This document shows positions 49,601 to 60,872 of a stretch of DNA of 64,000 nt, one piece after another. The notes beneath the pieces are model-generated. The model searched no databases. It had not been told where the DNA came from and saw only the letters and a list, made by a program, of their open reading frames with translations. The translations under genes and the position numbers were made by a program. Source of the DNA: Carya illinoinensis. Its lineage: Eukaryota; Streptophyta; Magnoliopsida; Fagales; Juglandaceae. Numbering within the stretch: position 1 is the stretch's first letter; each line of letters begins with the position of its first letter. The stretch covers positions 7,881,001 through 7,945,000 of the forward strand of contig NC_056752.1 in assembly GCF_018687715.1 (NCBI RefSeq). The letters run 5' to 3'.

Positions 49601-50747
49601 CCCTTTGTATGTTATTTTCTTTAAGACAACCCGCTAATATATGGAGCACACCCAATGCATCCAAAATTGGAATGGAATGAGAGATATCTTGTTATGCAAA
49701 CAGTCACACAGGTAATCAATGCACATGCTAGCTTGAGTGTAAAAGATGCAAGTTGTTGGGTTCATTATAGCTATGTAAATATTGATGTATGTGTTTATGG
49801 CCATGAAGACATGCTTGCATATAATATCCACGGATACAACATACAAGCACCAACACAAGTGCCTAAGTCCATGTAATAGCACTCAAGCAATCTAGAAATC
49901 CATCTTATTTCTCTTCACATAAACCCATCCTGTACTTACATTTTACCCCTTCTTTTATTGATTTAGATTTTTGTTCCATTATTCTTTCACAACTTACTTA
50001 CCTGACAATTTTCTATTAGCATATGACAAGCTGAGGTTCAGGAATCTGGTTTCATAGTTCACAAGATGACAGAGATAATGCCGTAACAGAGATTCTATGA
50101 AAATAAAGCTGGTAGTTCAGCTACAACATCACACTCCTGATTCATGATTGTCATTTCTACAAGTTTGACCATTATTTCAACAGTCATCTCATTTACGGAT
50201 ATAAGCACTCAATCAACTAATAAACAACTAACCTGTGTAAAAACAACAGAGCTATCAACTTTAAATTTTGGGACCCACAAAGATGAACACAACCACACTA
50301 ACTACACCAACTGCAACAACTTTGCTCACTTGATGGTAAGTATTCCAAACTATTCCTCAAACCCAAAACAACAAAAACAATAACCCAAAACAGTAAATCC
50401 CCTGATTCAACTACAGTTTAAAAGAAAACCCAAGAAACGAAACAAAACAAACTCAGAAAATGCTACATTTTCTCAGCAACAAAACAGAACCCAAAAACCC
50501 AATACCTATGAGGAACAAGAATCGCGGAGACACTGTTCTGGAGCCGGATCTCGGAACTCTCGGCAGCTGCCACCGACGGAATATTAGCGTGGGTGGTCAG
50601 CAGTAGATTGCGGTGGATCAAGAACCCCGTACCGGTTCCGGAGATTCCGGCCATGGCGGAGGCTTTGTTAGAGAAAATGGCGGCTCTCATTCTCTCGGAC
50701 TTGCCCACGCCTTTGCAGAAACACCAAGACTCACTAAGAACGCCCAT
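46661..50747 (-). CDS. Trypsin-fold (PA clan) protease-like protein with disordered tail
   Basis: Two exons, 50747-50506 and 48071-46661, joined by GT/AG with phase 2: 1653 nt, 550 codons. Exon 1 starts MGVLSESWCFCKGVGKSERM and contains GTGTGFLIHRNLLLTTHANI, the beta-strand and His (about residue 53) expected of a trypsin/DegP fold. Exon 2 supplies LDLTIVGLD (candidate Asp90) and SPGSAGFD (candidate nucleophile Ser166). The order and spacing fit a compact chymotrypsin-like domain in residues 35-190. The remaining 360 residues are polar and Ser-rich and look disordered, with a C-terminal basic block (EARRALLEKHRSF, SIMKKRNN) and the ending SSPRWMF. No signal peptide is evident. Plant members of this kind are annotated only as trypsin-like family proteins; activity is unproven. 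The intron is 2.4 kb. An internal Met at 48139 lies in intronic sequence and was not chosen. Confidence 0.88.
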
Positions 50748-52468
50748 TTTGGGATGGTTGTGAAGAGCGCTCTCTGCTTAGAATGGTGGATCTAGCAAGC
50801 GTGGCATTGCAGGGAGTAATGAAAAAGGGATTTGCTGAGTTCAGAGATAGAGAGACGAGATGGTCGTGAACTGAGTAAAGGGTGTTGGGTACGTGTTCGA
50901 GCTGGAATTTTAGTAGAAAAAGAAGGAGAGAGAAATTGCTGTTCCAGGGAGAGAGAAAGGGAGAGTGTCGGGAGTCAAGAAAAGAAGGATTGATGGGCAA
51001 GTTTCGGGAATTTCTTCTTCCTTTTATAAATTCTGTTCGGGATAAAGTCCCAAGTTTTCCAAAAGTTAATAATTTAAGGAGAAATCTTTAAATCCGATAA
51101 TCATCGTCACTACCTCTCTAATAGTAGTTTTTTAAAAATAAATTAGTTACATTATTTAATATAATATAATAATTTTAAATAAAAATAAGTTTATAATATG
51201 ACCGATAACGTCAAATTATATAAATTTATTTTTATAAGATATTTTTGTAAATTAAATATTTATTTTTAACTTAAAACATAAAAATAAAAAATAAACAATT
51301 TGTTATTATTTGCTGTTAAGGATAATTTTATTAACATTATTAAATTATATATATAAATATATATAATACGAGATTGCGATAAATATTTTAAATAAAAATA
51401 AAAATAACCTAATGAAAACTGACATAAATAATTGATTTATAATTACAATGGCATTAAATAATTGATATAAGATTAATAGAAGATGGTCAGAAATCTTTTA
51501 TAGAAAATGATTAAGATAAGAACGCTTTTTTTATAATTCGGATATTTTAACAGAATCCGGTTGGCAGGTCAAGTGGGTCAGCTTTTGGCTTCCTTTATAC
51601 GCCTTTGAAATGCTATGCCGAGAAAACGTGTGAAACTATAATTGCATTAAAATATTTGGTTGACAGACTTTAATAAAAATAATTACTACCTTATATAATG
51701 TTTCGAATTAAAAGAATTTAATTTACACATTTTAAAATTACATAAAATCCTTTTAAATAATAAAAATATTTTATTTCATCATTATAGTTTTTTTTTAAAT
51801 TCTTATAAAAAGATATAATAAATAATTCAAATTTTTAAAATTTTAAAATAATATTAATATTAATAAATAATATTTTAATTATATTCAATACAACTTTCAA
51901 TACAACTCATCATTATATAAACAACACCTAAATCAATTTTCTTTAAAGTCAAATAATACTTTTGCTTCTTTTTGATATTTGCTTTTCTTTTTCCATTTTT
52001 CTTTTTTTCTCTTTGCTCCACGCTTCACAGCAAGAACGTTCTTTCTCTTTATACTTTTATTTCTTAGTAATGTTCCCTTTTTCCCTTTATGGTAGCGTGA
52101 GCACAGCTGCTATTAAAATATACAGTTTTGTATCAATAAATCTCTCGTTTTCTTCCCCTAATACCAAGAAAATCTTGAACTTGTAATTACTTAATTCCTT
52201 CGAGTACTCCTCAATAACGATTATACATTCCTAATCTGTCAGTTACGTTTTAACAACAGCGACTTCTAAGTATAAGAAATGTCGAGTTTAAAAATTAAAT
52301 TTTCCAAAAATGATACAAAAAAATAGAAAAAAAGGAGCCCAAACTTTACAAACAGAAATTCTCAATGCCTGTAAAAAAGAAAAATGAAAATTGGCCAGAG
52401 CAACTCTTTTGGTTTAAAAATGGCAAGTCGACAGCCATACAGAATGAACAAATCCAAGCATCTTGGGA
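50748..52468. other. 5' flank of the protease-like gene and AT-rich DNA
   Basis: 50748-51000 probably holds the leader and promoter of the minus-strand protease-like gene. From 51100 to 52300 the DNA is strongly AT-rich with no recognisable gene. 52260-52468 should contain the 3' UTR of DPM3. Confidence 0.5.
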
Positions 52469-54580
52469 TCAGTCAAAACCGACGTCTACCCCTCTTGGCT
52501 TCAGATATTTCTTGGCCTCAATTATATCCTACAAAAGAATAAACGTTACAATCAAGGCTCTGTAAAGCTTGATAACAAGGATGATCTTGATTCATGGAGA
52601 GGGAACCCAACCAAAATCTGCCATCTCATATATAGTGATACGGTACCGTGGACATGAAGTATGCCGTATAATTTACTTGATGAGAAATGTTATTCTAAGG
52701 CCTCTACACCACACACCATCCACATGACTAATTTGATTTATAAAATTCAAATTTTAAAATATATTTTCGAAAAATGTTACTCATTATCCCCACACCACAC
52801 ACCAATATGTGATTTGTCATTCTATTTAAACATACATGTTTACACATCAATATATGTGTGTTTAAATAGAAGGGTAAAAATAACAAATCACATGTTGGTG
52901 TGCAGTGTAGGGGATGATAAGTAGAAATTTTCATGCACCAATAACGGTTTTCTTTGCTTAGTTTCAACATGCAAATGACCAATAATGAAATTTGATGATG
53001 ATGATAACAGCAACGACAATATAGAGCAGTAAGGACAACAATAACAAGCAACTGCCAAGGGACATTATACCAACAATTTGAACAATAACAACTGAAAATT
53101 TTGTTTAAGGACGTCATGCAGATCCAAAACTGATAACATGTATACATATAAAAAAAAAAACTCCAATCACGTGCAAGCAGCAAATTTGATAATCGGGGAA
53201 ATGTGACTAGAGTTCAATATAGGAACATCTTTTCTCCTTTTTTTCAAAATAAGGAACATCCTTTCTCCTGGAATGACTTCGATGAAAATAAGACAAATTA
53301 GTTTGCCAGCATATTTGTTCTAATGTCATGAGGCACCCAACAATTAGAAGTAGAAATCTCATCTTCAACACATACATGGGCTAAAAGAAAAGAAAACAGA
53401 TTGCCGTATGAAGCTTTGTCACATAGCAAAATGAATTTTCTTTTTTGGAACAGTGGGGAAGCTATAATAGACTGAGTTGAAACCAAACCACATTTGCTAT
53501 ATCCCAACACTCGTATAGTTTTTGGCAAAATATAAGCAATATATCATTAAAATTAAAAAGTGAAGTGTTACATGGCAAATCACCACATGATGTAAACCTC
53601 AATAGTACATACGAACACAACAAAATAATAAATCTCTCTGAATATTTGTAGTAGATAAAATAAATACTGTAGTACTAATGGTAAATGCAACTTTACCTCC
53701 CAAATTCTGCATTACAATCTATCAGCTTTCTAGATATTTTTCTATGATATATAACCAACAGTTCAATGTATTTTCAGAACAACTCTTTCACCCTTGTTTC
53801 CCCCAAGTCATTCTATAATAGTTTTGTCCAATGTAATGTTCACTTCAGAAACTTAGGCCCTTTTGGTTTCGCAGATGGTCTCAACCCATCTTACCTCATC
53901 TCAAATCATCTCAACATACAAACAACATTCAGACACAAACACTTTTCAATTTCAAATTTTTATTCGACTTTTTTATCTAATCATTACAACTTGTTTTTTT
54001 TATAAGTATCTGATCATTAAAAATTTCCCAAACTTCCAAATAAAACACAAAAACAATTATTTTTTCAAATCCCAAAACAAAAATAACATTAAAAAATTAT
54101 ATTCTAACAATATTTTTTAACTTTATAATATTTTTATTCAACTTTTTCTCTCTCATTTCCCAAAACCCCATAAAACATCTTAATTCAAATTATTTCACTA
54201 TTATTCACAAACTATCTCACTGCTATTCACAGATTTCTGATCTCATCTCATCTGTGTAATCAAACGATGCCTTAATTGTTAAAAAGTAAGAGGGTATTTT
54301 GTAGTTAAGTTGAAAATAAAAGGAGTCATCAACAAAAAAAGACAGACAGATAAAGCAACAAATGACAACTTCACCAAATTGCACTGCATATGACATGGAG
54401 ATTTACTCAAGTTTAAAAAGAAAATAAGCCTACCTGCTGCAAAAGCACTGCTTCTTGAGGACAAGTCGGAAATTGCATTAGACCAACTCCAACCATTAAC
54501 AGGCCATAGCATCCTAGGCACACTACAAAATAGATTGGTAGCTGGGAAGTTGGAAACAGGGCACACATTAAGCATCATCT

Positions 54581-54614
<34 letters not shown>

Positions 54615-54760
54615 GAATTGAATTAATAAAGAAAAATAAACTTTTGGAAGTAACTCACTAACAAAGCATGGCTTCTTGGAACCATAGATGTCTGCAAGAG
54701 GCCAACCCATAATGCAGAGATGGCCACCAGTAATGTCATAATCTTGACAATATGCTTCAT
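52469..54760 (-). CDS. DPM3: Dolichol-phosphate mannose synthase subunit 3
   Basis: Small ER membrane subunit that tethers the catalytic DPM1 in the complex making dolichol-phosphate-mannose for N-glycosylation and GPI anchors. Coding exons in order: 54760-54659, 54541-54434, 52528-52469. GT/AG borders, all phase 0, 270 nt, 89 codons, which equals the usual plant length. The start gives MKHIVKIMTLLVAISALWVG, the first membrane segment. Residues 35 onward read LPIYFVVCLGCYGLLMVG, the second segment. The conserved FPTCPQEAVLLQQ motif follows and the soluble tail ends PRGVDVGFD. Intron 2 is 1.9 kb and carries two MITEs. An acceptor-like TTTACAG lies 30 bp upstream of the ATG, so the 5' UTR is probably spliced; an 8-kb leader intron containing the L1 element is inferred. 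Confidence 0.95.
52769..52932. mobile_element. Long-hairpin MITE in DPM3 intron 2
   Basis: Left arm GAAAAATGTTACTCATTATC, CCCACACC, then AATATGTGATTTGTCATTCT. The right arm is its near-complement, ending GGGGATGATAAGTAGAAATTTTC. Arms are about 75 bp with few mismatches around an ACATGTTTACA-type centre. The whole element would fold into one stem; non-coding. Confidence 0.8.
53854..54274. mobile_element. CATCTCATCTCA-type MITE in DPM3 intron 2
   Basis: The ends TAGGCCCTTTTGGTTTCGCA...GATGG and, reverse-complemented, TAAGGCATCGTTTGATTACA...CAGATG are inverted repeats, with TA at the outer edge. The interior has repeated CATCTCA/AACTATCTCACT blocks and an AT-rich centre. The reverse-orientation relative is at 23761-24055. 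421 bp. Confidence 0.7.
54590..54614. repeat. (TA)n microsatellite in DPM3 intron 1
   Basis: About 24 bp of alternating AT between DPM3 coding exons 1 and 2. Confidence 0.9.
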
Positions 54761-55252
54761 TGGTCTATGATAAAGTGAAGCGGATGCCTGTAAACAATAT
54801 GAGAATATTATCAGAGTAGGAAGAGCTTGTAGCCAGAACAGCCCCATAGATGGTTAAGAGCAGATGGCCAGTGAGAAGCATACATTTCATTCGTTCACTC
54901 TATGCAGTAATATCTAAACTAAAATAATATTGGCTATCCGCTGGGTGTGAGGCATTCCATCATGCATGCCCGGCTAATCGCAGCATCACTGTCCAAGAAT
55001 ATTACCCACATCTAGATGAATAGTCACTATTCCTACCCATTTATCATTGAAATCCTTTTTCTTCTCCCTCCCCAAGCAACATTAAAGTGTAGCAGCAACC
55101 CCCCCCCCCTTCTTTTCTCCCCTTCTCTCCTTCCCCTTTTTGTCTCCTTTTTTTTTTTTTTTTTTTTGATGAGTAAAAAGTTTATTGATCCACGTAAATA
55201 GGCAAAAGCCCAAGTACACAGGTAGTATACATAGAAGTGCCTAGATACCCCA

Positions 55253-58200
55253 CTACATGCTACTAATAGTAGCGTACAAAACATCGAGACTTGTTCCATT
55301 CCATGCAATAGAAGAAGCCCAAAGCAACAAAGTGTGAAAGAAAAAATCCCTAAATCTGTCCGGAGAGCGTTCCTTATCTTCAAAACATCGGCCATTTCTT
55401 TCGGTCCATGTGCACCACATTAAACATAGGGGTACCATCTTCCATACAGCAGCGATCTGACGATTGCCCCTAATCCCTCGCCAACAAGACAGAAGATCTC
55501 TCACTCTTTTAGGCATGACCCATGCGATACCAAGTCTCAAGAAGATCTTGTCCCATAATACCTTGACTGCTTCGCAATGAAGAAGAAGGTGATCTACTGA
55601 TTCGCCGTTGTGTTTACACATATAACACCAATCCATTATGCAGAGTCCACGCTTTCTTAGATTGTCGATTGTTAAGATTTTGCCATGAGAAGCCATCCAA
55701 CCAAAGAAAGCAACTTTAGGGGGAACCTTGCTCCTCCAGATACTCTACCAAGGGAAGTCAATAAGGGAGTAGGTCGACAAAGCTTTGTGATAAGAATGAA
55801 CTGAAAATTTCTTGTTCCCTGTGCCGATCCAGAATAATCTATCCTCCCTTCCTCCACTTAACTTCAACGCATATAATACACGAAAAAAATCAGTGATGTC
55901 TCCCATCTCCCAATCCTGTGCAGCTCTAGTGAATCGAACTGACCAAGTAATGAAATCAGTATTATTACACATATTATCAGCCACTGAGGACCCTTGATCC
56001 AATGCAATCCTATAAAGAGAGGGGAAAGCATTTTTCAAGGCCACATCCCCGCACCAAATATCATGCCAAAATTTGATCTGTTTGCCCCTTCCCACCTCGA
56101 ACCTGCAATTGTCAAGAAAGTCGTCCCAGCCCTTCCGGATAAGTTTCCATACTCCCACACTGTAAGCCCCTCTGACTTCATTAGTGCACCAACCTCCCCA
56201 GACACTCCCATATTTGGCCTCTAAAATGTTTCTCCAAAGAGCATCTCTTTCAAGATGATATCGCCATAACCATTTACCGAGAAGTGCCTTGTTGAAAGTT
56301 CTCAAATTTCGTAGGCCCAGACCGCCGCAAGACAACAGTGTGCATACTTTATCCCATTTGATCAAATGGAATTTCTTTGTGTCCTTTATCCCTCCCCATA
56401 AGAAATCCTGGAAGATCTTCTCCAGTCTATTCGACACCCCTGCAGGCACCGGAAATAACGAGAGAAAATACGTTGGGAGATTAGATAACGTACTCTCTAT
56501 AAGTGTGGTTCTTCCTCCCTTGGACAAGTAAATTCTCTTCCATCCCGCCAGCTTGCCTTCAATTTTCTCAACAATCCCTTCCCACATTGTCTTAGAATTA
56601 TGAGGGGCTCCCAAAGGGAGTCCAAGGTACTTCATAGGCAAGAAGGTGACCTTGCATTCCAAGATAGCAGCCACCTCCCCTAAGTTGTTGACCGAGTCGA
56701 CGGGAACTACTTCCAACTTAGACAAATTCACCTTGAGACCAGAGGCAGCTTCAAAGCAAAGTAGAAGGGCTCTAAGGGAGCGAATCTGATCCAAGTCTGG
56801 GTCACAGAAAATCAGTGTATCATCAGCAAAGAGAAGATGGGAAACCGTCACACTTCCATGGGTAGGAGCACCCACTGAGTACCCTGAGATGAAACCCCCA
56901 TCCACCGCCCTATCCATCATTCTGCTTAAGACGTCCATGACAAGGATGGATAAAAGTGGGGATAGTGGATCCCCTTGTCGCAAACCCCGAGAGCTGTTGA
57001 AAAAGCCTTCAGGTGTGCCGTTTACCAATACAGAGAATCTAGCTGTTGTGATGCAGTGTTTTATCCACTGACACCATCTTTCCCCAAAACCGTACCTGCC
57101 AAGGATATATAACAGAAAATCCCAATTCACATGGTCAAATGCCTTTTCCATATCCAATTTGCACAAGATACCTGGTTTACCGGCTTTAATTCTACTTTCC
57201 AGACATTCATTGGCAATGAGAACCGAGTCTAAAATTTGTCGTCCTTTTACAAAGGCATTTTGAGATGTCAAGATGATCTTCCCCATGACCTCGCTCAGCC
57301 GCTTTGCTAAAACTTTGGAGATGATCTTGTAGATTCCACTTACCAAGCTTATGGGGCAGAAATCATTAACTTCCCCCGATCTCGCCCTCTTGGGGATAAG
57401 GGCGATGAAAGAGACATTAAGGCTCTTCTCAAATTTCATATAAGAATGAAATTCACTAAATACTCTCATAATATCCTCCTTCACAATATCCCAACAGGTG
57501 TGAAAAAAAGCCATTGGAAAGCCATCTGGTCCGGGGGCTTTATCTTTGTTCATACTTTTTAACACACCATATACCTCGCCTTCTTCAAAAGGCCTCTCCA
57601 ACCAGACCGCACTCGAGTGGTCGATGGGGTCAAAAGCTAAACCATCAACCTTTGGCCGCCATAGGTATTGCTCAGTCAGGAGCTTATCATAAAAGTGAAC
57701 AATGTGATCCTTAATAGCATCTCTATCCATTAGTACCCTGCCCTCCTCATGAAGGACCTCTATAGCGTTGTTTCTTCGATGGGAGTTTGCGACTCTATGG
57801 AAAAACTTTGTGCACCTATCTCCTTCCTTCAGCCATAGGGCCCGTGATTTTTGCCTCCATGAGATTTCCTCCATAAGAGTGATTTTTTCCAGCTCGGTGA
57901 CTACAGACATCTTATCCCTATCATTAGCCGATAATGCCTCTTTAGCCTCTTGCTCGTCAAATCTCCGTAGTTCCAAGAAAAGTTTGTCCCATTGTTCGTT
58001 GATATTCCCCAAAACTTCCAAGTTCCATTTTCTTAGATCATTCTTCAAGGCTTTTAGCTTCCCAGCTAAAACAAAGCTAGGAGTGCCTGTGAGCTGGTAG
58101 GAGGCCCACCATTGACTAACTTTCTCAATGAAGTCATCCACCTTCAGCCACATGTTCTCAAACTTAAAATATCTCTTCCCCTCCTGAAGTCCGCCATTGT

Positions 58201-58888
58201 CTAGTAATATGGGAAAGTGATCCGAACAAAGCCGAGGTAGTCGTTTTTGACATAGAGAAGGGAAATGGGCCTCCCATGAAGGAGAAACAATGAACCTGTC
58301 CAACCTCAACCAAGCTCTTCCATTAGACCAAGTGAAATCTCCCCCCACTAGAGGGAGATCCACCAAATCTAACTCAAATAAGAGGGCTGAGAAATCAGCC
58401 ATAGCGGTACTCGTGCTAGCAACCCCTGACCTCTCGCTCGGAAAGCGAGTGGTATTGAAATCACCCCCCATACACCACGGGATCTCCCACCAACTACATA
58501 GTCTCACTAACTCGTCCCAGAGCATATATCTGTGGCTGTCCTCGTTTGGTCTGTAAACCCCTGCGAAACCCCAACCAAAACCATCATCCACATTCTTGAA
58601 AGAACAAGCAAGAGAAAATTCCCCTACACATTCCTCTACAAAATTAATTGTTCTCTTATCACACATAACTAGGATGCCCCCTGAAGCACCCTTTGAAACT
58701 AAGGTGGTCCATCCTGCGTAAGAGCAATTCCATAGACTTCTAACGATGTGCCTGTCAATATACTTTAATTTCGTTTCCTGCAAACAAATGACATCTGCTT
58801 TCCAAACTCGTAATAAATTCTTTATTCTGAGGCGCTTGTTCAGGTCGTTCAAACCCCGAACATTCCAGGAAAGAATCTTGGGCTTCAT
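55253..58888 (-). pseudogene. L1 ORF2: endonuclease, reverse transcriptase, zf-RVT
   Basis: 1211 codons from ATG 58888 with a single premature TAG at 55745-55747 (codon 1048, between FPW and SIWRSKVPPK). The endonuclease domain spans residues 1 to about 230 (KILSWNVRGLN, CLQETK, GGDFNTTR, SDHFPIL). The reverse transcriptase follows from about 450 to 720: KAPGPDGFP, LIPKR, GRQILDSVLIANE, RQGDPLSPLL, and the catalytic HLLFADDTLIFCD at about 686. The C-terminal zf-RVT Cys/His region, DWCYMCKHNGESVDHLLLHC, lies beyond the stop, at about residue 1080. All catalytic motifs I can check are intact. The enzyme nicks DNA and primes reverse transcription of its own RNA. Truncation after codon 1047 would remove the zf-RVT part. 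Confidence 0.93.
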
Positions 58889-60710
58889 GGATCACCAAGA
58901 CTCACCCTATCCTTTTGTCGTCCTCTGTTCGCACTTCCTTCCCGTGCATCATAGTTGATGGAGCATGCAAGTCTCTTAAGCTCCCTATCCTTCTTTACCG
59001 CTGATTTAGCAAGTAAAGGCTGGCCTATTTGTATTGCAATGAGTAAAGCTTGAAGCAGGTCCTCATAGCCTTCGCAAGAAATACCCAGATAATGAGTCAT
59101 ATCCTTAACCTTCTGGATGACCCAATCTGGTTGCGGGTCAGCCCAAGGAGCTGCTGGTGGCAAGGAACAAAGAGGGCTTGGCACATCCCCCGCCTCCAAC
59201 TCCTTGCAAACTAAGCGTAAATCTTCCCCGGAAAGAGCCCCTTCATCCGACGACCCCCCTTCCATGGATGAGTCATCCACTTCTTCCAAATCAGTACAAT
59301 ATACCCTACAGAGGGACTCGGAGAGGCTCAAGAACAGTTGAGGAGCTTCGGATTGGTCCTTCATGACTGGGCCTGTGGAAGAGAGGCCAACCATGGCAGG
59401 CAGGAAGGCCGGCGACCCACTCTGTTGCACCGGCGACCCATTCTGTTGTACCGACGAGAGGGAACTGACCTGGATGATGGGTACATCCCTTACAGCTTCA
59501 ACAGGAATGTTTGGAGGGGCCCCACACGAATCCACCTCACCCAAAGTTGCCGCTGGCAGGTTCTGTGACGTCGGAACCAGAGGGGCCATCGACGAGCTTG
59601 CTACGTCAACCACCATCTTGCAACCGGGAGAAAACACATCCTGTGAGGAGCGTAACAACAGCGTACGGTGCTCCCCACCCTCGCCGGTGCCGGCCCGGAA
59701 GTCGCCGGAGTTGAAGCCGGCGGTGAAGACTTCCCACGCAAGGAAGCCAGCCTCTCCGTGCGGGAAGGCCTTTCTGTGGCCTGTCGACCTAAGGCGTTGA
59801 CTGGGCTGGCGGCCCGTGTGTGAGGCCCTAAGGCCCGAGATGAGGGGCTAACAACCCGTGGGCTAACGGCCCGTACGTGAAGCCCTAAGGCCCTTGAGGG
59901 GCTACTCTCAATCACTTCAGCAAATGCCCTCTGATGAGGGATTGGGCTTGCTTCCAGCACCCGGCCCATTCATCCCAGCAGGCCCACTGACCCCATTTGG
60001 CATACTCCCATTTAACTCTGCGCACGCAGATTGTTTCTTCCCTCCATCCACAATGCCTAGTCCCCTCAACATGCTTAATCCTTGATCTACCTTTTGCATA
60101 AAAAAGGAAACTTCTTCAAGGACTCCGGAAAGGTGAGCTCTAACAGCCCAAAAAACACCTTCAACACCTCCCAACATTTTACCTCCATCAAAAAGCCCCC
60201 CCATATCCACTGGGTATAGACTTTTTTTCCATTGCCACTGGACAAAATAGAGGCGTATGATGCAGGAGCTTTCTTTTCCTGTCCATGGCCAGAGCTCCTT
60301 CCCTTCTTGAGAGAACCTTCTAATTGTTCCACCACATGTTCCGCCACCTTCTTAAGGTGGTAGGCGAACCCCTCCCAGCCGCTACCCTTAGTGCCTTCTG
60401 GAATGATCAATGAGCCCCGCCTCCTGCCATTGTTGAACTCTTCAAACAAGAGGTAACAGCCCCTTGCGTTTCTATGGTGTTGTAACGTGAAAATCCCATT
60501 ACCCATCCTCAACTCCTTAAAGAAGACCTCACGCCAGCGAGTAGCAGTGGCTTCTTCCACCATTCTGACCAACCATGAAGCAATGGCACCATTAATGTGT
60601 ATGAACATAGCCATACGCCTATTTCTCTCTGTTATACGATATCTATTGGCATCCACCTTCGTGAAAGAAGAAGTTTTTGACTCTACTGTAAAACACCTAG
60701 TTTCATCCAT
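58885..60710 (-). pseudogene. L1 ORF1, frameshifted
   Basis: Read from ATG 60710, the N-terminal part (FIHINGAIASWLVRMVEEAT, RWREVFFKELRMGNGIFTLQ, RGCYLLFEEFNNGRRRGSLI) is typical of the first protein of plant L1 elements, which binds the element RNA. The frame then changes three times: near 60210, near 59930-59969 and near 59640. The last section, 59658-58885, is acidic and Ser/Pro-rich and ends in a basic stretch before GDP and TGA. Its stop codon overlaps the ORF2 ATG in the tetranucleotide ATGA at 58888-58885. Frameshifts may be real or sequencing errors in C/G runs. Confidence 0.8.
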
Positions 60711-60872
60711 CAGAACTAGTAGATGAAAACTAAGTAAGTAGAGAAGAAAATGGAAGATGAAAGAAAGATAAGGGTGAGAAAGATACTAGGAGGAAAACAG
60801 GGGACAGAATCAACTCTGGCGAGGGACGCCGGAGAGGGGTTGGTGTGTGTGCATGCAGGTTGTACAGAGAGC

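Larger units (their letters stand above)
55154..60872 (-). mobile_element. Nearly full-length L1-type LINE
   Basis: A 5.7-kb non-LTR retrotransposon on the minus strand. Its poly(A) tail appears as a run of about 20 T at 55148-55167. Direct repeats TGTCTCCTTTTTT at 55141-55153 and 60873-60885 are the target-site duplication, so both ends are intact. It has a short leader (60872-60711), an ORF1 region (60710-58885, frameshifted), ORF2 (58888-55253, one in-frame stop) and a 3' UTR of about 85 bp. It lies upstream of DPM3 in the same orientation. The clean duplication and low damage suggest a fairly recent insertion. Related 3' fragments at 24199, 25926, 26640 and 27288 show that the family has been active here repeatedly. 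Confidence 0.93.

Noticed and set aside
56289..58556. Several plus-strand frames in the 55-60 kb interval
   Set aside because: All are antisense to the L1 reading frames and read as unrelated peptides.
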